A DNA stretch of 46,673 nucleotides from Gorillibacterium massiliense (lineage in GTDB: Bacteria > Bacillota > Bacilli > Paenibacillales > NBRC-103111), in the NCBI RefSeq assembly GCF_000455485.1, contig NZ_CBQR020000083.1, positions 1 to 46,673 on the forward strand, given 5' to 3'. Below the pieces are notes generated by a model. It was given only the letters and a program-made list of their open reading frames with translations. It had not been told where the DNA came from and searched no databases. Position numbers and translations under genes: made by a program. Shown one piece after another: positions 25,025-31,726 of this stretch. Positions within the stretch are counted from its first letter, which is position 1, and every line of letters begins with the position of its first letter.

Positions 25025-26500
25025 TTAACCAAATAGTTCGTCAAATGTGTACGTAACTTTTTTAATATTTTCTTCTGCTATCTTTCTTGATTTAAAATAG
25101 TTTTGTGTTACTTGGTCATATTGTTCTTTTGATATCCTCATTATATATATACCATCTTTGTTAATTAGTTGTTCGCCCATTTCTTTTGCTAGTAATTTGT
25201 ATTTCTCAAATTCTTCAGAACCTTCACGAAAGCCAACCATATATATCGCATCTTCTTCATTTGAAATATCATTGAGATACCCTTCAGAATGAAAGAATAT
25301 TTTAGAATTTATATCTCCGTTTTCATCTACCTCATAAAATTCATAGGTAATTCCTGTCCCGTCGTACCAAGCACCCATTTTATTATTACCCAAAAAGTAA
25401 CTAGTTCCTGCTTTTTCAATATCTAACAGCTCAACTTTATTCGTTTTTGTATCAAAAGAAAAAATGTCTATATATCTCATATCATTACCAAATACCATTA
25501 GTTCAGGGACTTCATCTCCATTCATGTCAAAAAAGTAATAGGTATATTCCTTCCTATTTTGAGGGTCAAATTCAACCAAATCAGAAAGTCCCTTTTCTTC
25601 TAGTTTATTTATGTAAGATTCCTCTCCATTTAATACTTTTAAAAATTGTTCTCTGTAAAATGAATTTTCTTCCAACTTCATAGGTTTAAAATTTCCCATA
25701 AAATCTATGTTACTGCATATCTCAGCGATTTTTTCATAAGTTTTTTTACTTACGTACCTTAATTCTTGAAACTTAACATCACCCCAGTTAAATATTTTAA
25801 AGTCGCCTTTCTTAATTGATTCCGGAGAATTTTTAGGTACTGAATCGCTCTCTTCCTTTATAGAGGCTATATCCGAATTCAAGGATATATAAAGCTCGGA
25901 ATCTATACCTTGTTCATCATCTGATACAAAGCTGTATAACATTCCACCAACCTTAAAATCTAGTTGGTAAGCTAAGTTAGCTTCGTTTGAAAACCACGTT
26001 TTCTTGACTTGTCCGTTCCCGAGTTTGCTTAAAATGTCTTTAAAATTCATTCCTGGTTTAGCACCGTTAACATCGATATTTTTCACATTCGTTTCACTGC
26101 TAACAAAAATATATGTTGGCTTCAGGTCTTCCACATCATCAGCAAAGATAAATGTCAATCCCAACTGTTCTACAAATATACATGGAAAAACCATATGGGA
26201 TTCCATAACTGAAATAGTTCCAGTTCCAGTCTCAGCCCCATTTATCTCTAGAATTTCAGACCTCTTTAAATTCAGATATCCCATAAGTTCTTTCGTAGTA
26301 ATCACTGCAGATGTTGTAACCGGCGAAGATTCAGGAGTCTTCAATGAATCATTAGGTCTTTCCGTTGCCTTTGCCATTGAGCTCTGAGTACTTACTGAAG
26401 TGCTCACTGGACTACTATTTTGTTGAAATCTACAAGAACAAAGCATCATTGTTATAGATATTAGAATGCTTGCTAGTGCTATTGCTGTTCTTTTTTTCAT
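25025..26500 (-). CDS. Secreted lipoprotein of unknown function
   Basis: A 491-aa lipoprotein with Cys23 in LCSC and a Ser/Thr linker to about 65. An alpha/beta module follows (KPGMNFKDILSKLGNGQVKK, SmpA/DUF4309-like by shape). The second half contains YYFFDMNGDEVPELMVFGND and a following beta-rich segment, an Asp-rich loop like those of calcium-binding VCBS/EF-type repeats. The ribosome binding site is AGGCGG, 9 nt from the ATG. More AT-rich than the sugar genes nearby. Function not recognised. Confidence 0.75.
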   Translation of the reverse strand: MKKRTAIALASILISITMMLCSCRFQQNSSPVSTSVSTQSSMAKATERPNDSLKTPESSPVTTSAVITTKELMGYLNLKRSEILEINGAETGTGTISVMESHMVFPCIFVEQLGLTFIFADDVEDLKPTYIFVSSETNVKNIDVNGAKPGMNFKDILSKLGNGQVKKTWFSNEANLAYQLDFKVGGMLYSFVSDDEQGIDSELYISLNSDIASIKEESDSVPKNSPESIKKGDFKIFNWGDVKFQELRYVSKKTYEKIAEICSNIDFMGNFKPMKLEENSFYREQFLKVLNGEESYINKLEEKGLSDLVEFDPQNRKEYTYYFFDMNGDEVPELMVFGNDMRYIDIFSFDTKTNKVELLDIEKAGTSYFLGNNKMGAWYDGTGITYEFYEVDENGDINSKIFFHSEGYLNDISNEEDAIYMVGFREGSEEFEKYKLLAKEMGEQLINKDGIYIMRISKEQYDQVTQNYFKSRKIAEENIKKVTYTFDELFG

Positions 26501-26561
26501 TTAAGTAACCGCCTAATTTAAATGACTTAAAATAACGTTGCTAATCATCCAAAGGGTGAGA

Positions 26562-27887
26562 TTACTGAGGTGTAGAGTTTACCCAAGAGTGTATTTTAGC
26601 TTTGAATAACCGGCGACAGGCGGCGGTGACACCATCGTCCATCTTCGATTGTTCCGCTTGATATTCTTCTTCTGATTCTTTTATCAACGTATTCTTATCC
26701 GTCCAGACAAGTTTTTGTAGGCCTCCAGAAACTGCATCTGCTTTTTGCCAATTAAGCAAGTAACCATCGTGCACTTCTATTTCCGAAAGCATCTCATCAC
26801 ATTTTACTTTAATAAAATTATTGGCAGAATCATCCCAGACATACAGTGCATAACTATTATTCTTAGCGCCTTCTTCTTCCAAAACTTGAATATCTGCATA
26901 ACCATCCATGTTAACATCTATAAAATTAATAGCCATATATTCATTTAAACCTGATGCATCTGTGGATAATGCAAGCAGGTTTTCGCCCTTCTCACTTTTC
27001 AGAGTAAAATTGTTTATATATTCCTTATTATCGAAACTTAATTCAGCGGAATATTTCGTTCCATCTTTACCTTGAGTGATATCATATTCCACTTTGTTAT
27101 CATCATAAGAAATCGTTTTATTAACATTAGCTGTAAAAGAGTTGGCGCATTCTATTTTTTGTTTATTCACCTCATAATTCGCTGTAGGATAATCATTGAA
27201 TAGATAATTGTCCAATTTACTGTAATCAGATTCAACTAAATAGTAAGCATCCCGGTAGTAAACTAAATAGTTCGTCATCCCATCCCCTGATACACTATAT
27301 AAACCGACTATTCCCGAATCATCGGTTACATGAATATAAATCTCGATTTGCTCATAATCAGGAGACAGACTACTTAAGTAGGTTACGATGTCTTCCGTAT
27401 TGAGAAAATCTTGTTTTTTTATTGCCTGAATTGTAATAGTCATATGAGGTTCTGGCCGAGCTTCTCCTTTATCAATTTCAGTCTTAAATGTTTCAGTATC
27501 ATTACTGAGCGTATCTGATACTACATGATATTCATCTAAATTAATTAAAAGTTTCCCGAATTGGATTTCCTTAAGAGATTCATTTTTATAAATTTTAACA
27601 TAACTGGATGGCCTATCAGACGGCGGTTCGATCCCCTTTGGTTCCGGGGTTGTCGGTTCTATGGTGCTGGTTGTTTCGGAAGTGCTTTGTGGTTCCATCG
27701 TTTCGGCGGCTGGGCTGCTTTGTTCCGCTACTTTGGGGCTGATTGTACCATCAGGTACCGTCGCCTTTTCTCCGCTGCTTGCGCCATTCTCTAATAAGGA
27801 TTGACTGGCATTATCAACCGTCTGACCGCTGCACGCAGTCGCTAGAAGACCGAATAATAATGTTCCCAACACAACTCTTCTTTTCAT
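26562..27887 (-). CDS. Secreted lipoprotein sharing its leader with the 2113-2871 protein
   Basis: 441 aa from the ATG at 27887 (MKRRVVLGTLL), chosen by alignment to the paralogous leader; the frame is open to 27914. Cys19 in ATAC. The linker to about residue 85 matches the linker of the 252-aa protein. The C-terminal part is different: beta-rich, with an Asp-loop segment around NFIDVNMDGYADIQVLEEEG resembling a calcium-binding repeat. The ribosome binding site has drifted to GGGGGC. Function unknown; the payload differs from the paralogue although the promoter region and export leader are the same. Confidence 0.75.
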   Translation of the reverse strand: MKRRVVLGTLLFGLLATACSGQTVDNASQSLLENGASSGEKATVPDGTISPKVAEQSSPAAETMEPQSTSETTSTIEPTTPEPKGIEPPSDRPSSYVKIYKNESLKEIQFGKLLINLDEYHVVSDTLSNDTETFKTEIDKGEARPEPHMTITIQAIKKQDFLNTEDIVTYLSSLSPDYEQIEIYIHVTDDSGIVGLYSVSGDGMTNYLVYYRDAYYLVESDYSKLDNYLFNDYPTANYEVNKQKIECANSFTANVNKTISYDDNKVEYDITQGKDGTKYSAELSFDNKEYINNFTLKSEKGENLLALSTDASGLNEYMAINFIDVNMDGYADIQVLEEEGAKNNSYALYVWDDSANNFIKVKCDEMLSEIEVHDGYLLNWQKADAVSGGLQKLVWTDKNTLIKESEEEYQAEQSKMDDGVTAACRRLFKAKIHSWVNSTPQ

Positions 27888-28010
27888 TGCAACATTCGCC
27901 CCCGACAAAAGCACATAGTGTAAAATAACAGCGAATTAACTCCAATTAACAGTATTTCTGCAGATCATTTCCATTATCCTTTTCGAGAAATCGGACGAAA
28001 TGATGAACGA
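27630..28010 (-). repeat. Copy B of the duplicated promoter-plus-leader module
   Basis: The partner of 2623-2996: about 120 bp of upstream sequence plus the codons for signal peptide and linker. It ends abruptly at the IS66 remnant, whose truncated gene reads into it for 26 codons. Confidence 0.8.
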
Positions 28011-28238
28011 ACTGGAAGGCAAATTTGTTTCAAGTTCAGGCGCGATCTCCACGTGTACCCATGCTGTTCGCTTGGAAGGTGCCCCCGAAACGCCGGTGCC
28101 TTCGATTCGTTTCAACCAATTATATAGTTGTCGACGATTCACCTGATTCGCCTTGCACCAATGGGTTGCTTTTTCTCCACTTGCCCGGAACGCTGCGATC
28201 CGTGTTTCCCATTGTTGCCGAATCTCTGCTCTGGCCAT
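28008..28238 (-). pseudogene. Truncated IS66 accessory protein (TnpA-like)
   Basis: The first 75-78 codons encode a basic helix-turn-helix protein (ETRIAAFRASGEKATHWCKA, VNRRQLYNWLKRIEG), the N-terminal part of IS66 TnpA-type accessory proteins. The natural C-terminus is lost; the frame continues into unrelated leader-module DNA to a stop at 27936. Non-functional as a transposase on its own. Confidence 0.65.
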
Positions 28239-28300
28239 GAAAAATCCTCCTCTGTCGTTCTCTGAGGAGGATTATCTCATGGATAATTTTTGACGCTTAC
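28008..28300 (-). mobile_element. IS66-family insertion sequence remnant (left end)
   Basis: The outer end at 28300 reads, on the minus strand, GTAAGCGTCAAAAATTATCC, an IS66-type terminal repeat starting GTAA. A GAGGAGG-containing leader and the accessory gene follow. The element is cut at about 28008 where the duplicated leader module begins; TnpB and the DDE transposase are missing. Family call from memory of IS66 ends. Confidence 0.6.
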
Positions 28301-28358
28301 AACCGCCATTAAAAATGTATATTGTTTTTTGCTTGTTACTGAAAATTACTGCGATAAA

Positions 28359-29048
28359 TTAGTGACTATTTTTCATTCCGCTCGCTACAGAATTACTTGC
28401 ATTTGTTTGCGCAAAAACTTCTGTTAAGCCATTATTGCTTGTCCAAATGACAATAAGGTCTTTAGTGTTGTCAATCTTCACCCCATTATTTGGTTGAATA
28501 TCATTTGTTACCCCCTTTGGGTAAAATGAAACATTCCAGTTGATGGTGACATCTTCATCTGTGAGCGAAGCATCAAGTGAACCTCCATTTTTTTCGAACG
28601 AAAGGGTATGCGAACCCGCACTATCCTTAAGTCTATATCCCTGAATGACCAAGTCCCCATTACCATATACGATTTTGTCACTTGACACAGAGAGGGTAGA
28701 AAGAGAACCCTCTTTCCACTGCTCCCCAGTGCCGTTTTGTGGGTTTACTGCATAAGCCACTTCTGTCCAAGTACCTAGCAAGCTCGAATAATTCCCAGCT
28801 TGGATTTGTGTGAGGTTTATTCCTGTACCTTGAATATCTTGTGTTGAACTGGAAGTACTTGTCGAAACGCCCGTCGATGTTGAAGAGGAAACAGATGAAC
28901 TTTGGGAATACACTGAGGATTCATCTGATGGTGTGGCTGTATTGATTGAAATACTTGAGTTATTAGTTGACGTGTTGTCATTGTTACCACAAGCGGCAAG
29001 GGATAGCATAGGTACCAAGATCAGTGCAAGAACGAAAGACCTTTTCAT
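28359..29048 (-). CDS. DUF6287-like lipoprotein, candidate immunity protein of the orphan RHS tip
   Basis: A 229-aa lipoprotein with Cys20 (SLAAC) and a Ser/Thr linker to about 75. The C-terminal domain contains LTQIQAGNYSSLLGTWTEVA, FYPKGVTNDIQPNNGVKIDN and LIVIWTSNNG. That domain closely matches the one at 30960-31673 in protein and DNA, while signal peptide and linker differ. The GD/GNYSSLLGTW core resembles DUF6287 domains of Firmicute lipoproteins (moderate). It lies 150 bp downstream of the degraded orphan RHS tip, the same order as the intact pair. Immunity is inferred from this repeated pairing only. Confidence 0.75.
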   Translation of the reverse strand: MKRSFVLALILVPMLSLAACGNNDNTSTNNSSISINTATPSDESSVYSQSSSVSSSTSTGVSTSTSSSTQDIQGTGINLTQIQAGNYSSLLGTWTEVAYAVNPQNGTGEQWKEGSLSTLSVSSDKIVYGNGDLVIQGYRLKDSAGSHTLSFEKNGGSLDASLTDEDVTINWNVSFYPKGVTNDIQPNNGVKIDNTKDLIVIWTSNNGLTEVFAQTNASNSVASGMKNSH

Positions 29049-29198
29049 ATTGAATACCCCACGATTAAATTAGTTTTTGAGAAAAACCGTAATTTAATGT
29101 TCTGCAAACTCTTTTCATTGCCTCTACCCGAACAAGGCGGAGGCATTAATTAATCAGAGTTTGCCTCCCAGCTCTTTAATACTCTTCCTAAGAGTTTG

Positions 29199-29718
29199 CT
29201 ATGGGTTACCGTATAATCCTGTCCAGTCCCCCGTTATGCCATTGAGATCCTCTATTTCCGCAGTACTCACAGATGTCGACGGAATGTAAACAATTCCTAT
29301 GCTTCCGGCTGGGAGAGGTTTCAATAAGGCGAAAGCAGCTGTGGCCGGCATGTCTTTAGTTCAACACCGCCTGCTGCGGGGCTTGAGTTTGTTTTTTTAG
29401 ATTGCTTCACCAAATAATTAGCATCCTGTATCGCAGATGAGGTCGACATGTCAGTAGTATCTACGTTTTTAGGTGTCCAGTGATTAATAAACCCTCCAGC
29501 TATGTTTCCACCTGAACCCTCGTTATCTGAATAGATGTAAAATAAAACAGGTGAAACTCCAGCAGCTCTAACTGCATTTGTGACCTCTTTTATATTATCG
29601 GCATTAAGATTATGTTCTGCATTCTTGCTCTTAACATTACTATGACTTAGATTCAATAGCCCTATCCGATATACTACCCAAGGTCGAGGTAATAGGCTCG
29701 CTACAAAACCTTTCCACG
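29199..29718 (-). pseudogene. Orphan RHS C-terminal (tip) domain, frameshifted
   Basis: Three frames together reproduce the last 198 residues of the RHS protein. RFCSEPITSTLG matches RFCEQPITSTWG; NADNIKEVTNAVRAAGVSPV and NEGSGG..AGGFINHW match NSTNIGDVTAALEAAGVSPV and NEGGGAGGFINHY; PAGSIGIVYIPS matches PSGSIGRAYIAA. At least two frameshifts separate these pieces. The DNA shares AGCCTATTACCTCGACCT with the intact gene. No RHS core or signal precedes it, and a lipoprotein paralogue follows. It looks like a former orphan tip/immunity cassette. Confidence 0.85.
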
Positions 29719-29829
29719 TAAACTCAGCCAAAGAAATGGCGGCAATCATTTTATCGAATTATCGCCATTATATCATCCGGCTTGGCGTTCCGTTAGAGGC
29801 ATTGCTGGACCGTAATCGGTCTTATTCTT

Positions 29830-29849
29830 CATCATGCTATAGCATGATG
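29830..29849. other. Perfect 20-bp palindrome
   Basis: CATCATGCTATAGCATGATG is its own reverse complement. It stands in non-coding DNA (29719-29964) in which I see no other feature. It could be a dimeric regulator site or a recombination footprint. Confidence 0.5.
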
Positions 29850-29964
29850 TTGACGAGTTTCTCCGACCGACAACTATTGCACTAACGCTTAGACCTTCGA
29901 GCTTTGGTTCTCAGCCACTTTCGTCGGATGACCGGTATAATCTTCACCCATCATACTTGAAAAG

Positions 29965-30169
29965 TCATCTCGCCGGTTTCTCGTTAATCTGCGCCAATTC
30001 AATGAATCCGAGATCGCGACGCACTTCCTCATCTGCCGCTTCCAGTTCCTTTTTCCAGCTAATGAGCTCAAGGAACCATTCCTTATCTCCGACTCCGAGA
30101 AATTTTCACATTAAAAATCACATTCATGAGTCTCTCGTAGAATTTCACTTTGACATTAAATGTGACCAT
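29965..30169 (-). pseudogene. Broken small ORF of unknown function
   Basis: One frame (30169-30083) encodes MVTFNVKVKFYERLMNVIFN... and a second (30105-29965) encodes GDKEWFLELISWKKELEAAD... up to a stop. One frameshift joins them to a charged helical protein of about 74 residues. The DNA at the 5-prime end is an imperfect tandem duplication of about 44 bp, each copy starting CTCATGA. It could be an old immunity gene or a phage gene; no family recognised. Confidence 0.35.
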
Positions 30170-30188
30170 CATGAGTAATTCGTAAAAA

Positions 30189-30221
30189 GAACCTTGAGAG
30201 GCATAAAGCCAACCAAGGTTC
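30189..30221 (-). terminator. Intrinsic terminator in the decayed zone (distal)
   Basis: GAACCTTG / CAAGGTTC arms with a 17-nt loop containing GGCTTTATGCC, followed on the minus strand by TTTTTAC. It is related in sequence to the hairpin at 30317-30345. Confidence 0.65.
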
Positions 30222-30316
30222 AAAAGAAATCAATTTTGTTACTCTACGGGTATTACATGGGTTATATGTGTTATTGGTTGAATATTGGATTCATTCGGCA
30301 CTGGGTAGCCCACAAA

Positions 30317-30345
30317 AAAACCTAGAAAGGCAAAAGCCAATCAAG
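30317..30345 (-). terminator. Intrinsic terminator in the decayed zone (proximal)
   Basis: On the minus strand GACCTTGATTGGCTTTTGCC followed by TTTCTAGG and seven T: nested GGC/GCC and ACCT/AGGT pairing. A short reading frame (VGYPVPNESNIQPITH... ending 30239) lies between the two terminators and may be the tail of a lost gene. Confidence 0.55.
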
Positions 30346-30959
30346 GTCAATAGTTATTTGGGAAGATGTGCCTGTTTGTGGAATTAGTTATTGTTTAAAG
30401 TCAAGAAACACAGCTCCTGCTGGTGCCGATGTTCAACGTGCTGTTTCCGGCTGGAGAGGCATGAAAACAGTGAAAACTGCAGCTTCCGCCTTTTTGCATT
30501 GTTAGGCTAATAGGGCAATTAATTCTTTTTCACGTTCGTTCATTTGACATCATCTCCTTATTGGAGGTTATTTCCATTTACACAGTTGGATATACAGTCT
30601 CCATAATTGCGCCTCCGGTCTCGAAAAGACGTGATCAATGGATTGGCGCTTGGTAATCTCTCCGAACCGCAAATCTTGCCCGGGGCGTTTATAACATCCG
30701 ATCACGTCGAGTTCATCAATCTTATCAAATGCAACCGTCACCGCATGTACAGTTGATCGTCAAGCACTGATTTTAGGTTGATCCATTACGACTCAACAGA
30801 CCAATCAGTTCTTGACTGCTCAAATCGACGGGACTCAACTTGCGAGTACCCCTTATACCTAACGTTTTCGTGGAAAGTATGGAAATGATCGAACGACAAC
30901 TCAGATCAAGCACTAATCTTGACAACTCCAAGGAACTCATTCGGGCGGCTGAATATATA
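30346..30959 (-). other. Decayed non-coding zone with gene fragments
   Basis: No intact recognisable gene. On the minus strand: a 67-codon frame at 30773-30976 overlapping the end of the lipoprotein gene (MSSLELSRLVLDLSCRSI...); a 63-codon fragment without a start at 30568-30759 (DELDVIGCYKRPGQDLRFGE... ending LCKWK); and a 13-codon ORF at 30502-30543 (MNEREKELIALLA) behind a good AAGGAG site that stops at once. These look like remnants of several genes between the two RHS tip/lipoprotein cassettes. Confidence 0.4.
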
Positions 30960-31673
30960 TCAATCAATTTGTGCAAAAACTATTTCGTTTTGCATTCCGC
31001 TGTACCAAATGTCAATGAGATTTTTAGTGTTGTCAATCTTCACGCCATTATTGGGTTGGATTTCATTTGCTATCCCTTTTGGGTAAAATGTAACAGCCCA
31101 GTTGATGGCGGTATTGGCATCGGCGAAGTCAGCGGAGAGAGAACTTCCATTATTTATAAACGAAAGAAGATGAGAACCCGCAGCGTCTGTAATCGTATTT
31201 CCCTGCATGACCATCGCTGAGTCACTGTAGACGATTTTGTCATTTGACACAGAGAGAGTATGAGGAGCAGCGCCAGATGTACCCGCATGCCATTGCGCTC
31301 CAGTCCCGTCAAATGGGTTATCTGCATAAGCCACTTCTATCCAAGTTCCGAGCAAGCTCGAATAATCCCCGGCTTGGATTTGTGTGAAGTTCATCGCTGT
31401 ATTTTGGGTATCTTGCGTTGAACTGGGCACCGTAGGGCTTGGGGTTACGGTCGGACTTGGATTTACAGTAAGGCTTGGAATAACGGCCGATGGCGCTGAT
31501 GTAATATTCGCTGTGTCGATATCCGTTGGCATTGTCGAATTGCCTTGGCTCGCCAGGCTTGAAGGCGTTCGTGCAGCTAGGTTAACATTTGTCTTGCTGG
31601 CACATCCGGTTTGAAAAACGCATACCGTGATGAACGCAACAAGAATCAGCTTATGTTCATTTAAAGATTTCAT
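30960..31673 (-). CDS. DUF6287-like lipoprotein, candidate immunity protein of the RHS protein
   Basis: A 237-aa lipoprotein with Cys24 (FQTGC) and a Thr/Pro/Val linker (TVNPSPTVTPSPTVPSS). The C-terminal domain is MNFTQIQAGDYSSLLGTWIE..., FYPKGIANEIQPNNGVKIDN, LIDIWYSG. AGGAG lies 8 nt before the ATG. It starts 53 bp after the RHS stop with no terminator between, so it is probably co-transcribed. The same domain follows the orphan tip at 29199-29718. A surface-anchored immunity protein against an effector acting outside the membrane is a reasonable inference; no activity is proven. Confidence 0.8.
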   Translation of the reverse strand: MKSLNEHKLILVAFITVCVFQTGCASKTNVNLAARTPSSLASQGNSTMPTDIDTANITSAPSAVIPSLTVNPSPTVTPSPTVPSSTQDTQNTAMNFTQIQAGDYSSLLGTWIEVAYADNPFDGTGAQWHAGTSGAAPHTLSVSNDKIVYSDSAMVMQGNTITDAAGSHLLSFINNGSSLSADFADANTAINWAVTFYPKGIANEIQPNNGVKIDNTKNLIDIWYSGMQNEIVFAQID

Positions 31674-31726
31674 TTTTTCAACTCCTATCGAGAAATAATC
31701 ATATGTGATTTCTGGCCAGTCGCACT

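Noticed and set aside
27936-28010. Last 26 residues of the IS66-like ORF as part of the transposase
   Set aside because: They are read through the upstream region shared with 2872-2996 and so are not IS sequence.
29104-29199. 10-bp inverted repeat GCAAACTCTT ... AAGAGTTTGC as a mobile-element end
   Set aside because: The arms are 76 bp apart with no transposase, no target duplication and weak specificity.
30502-30543. 13-residue peptide gene MNEREKELIALLA as a signalling or RiPP precursor
   Set aside because: It has a good ribosome binding site but sits among gene fragments with no partner enzymes or export gene; more likely the start of a broken gene.
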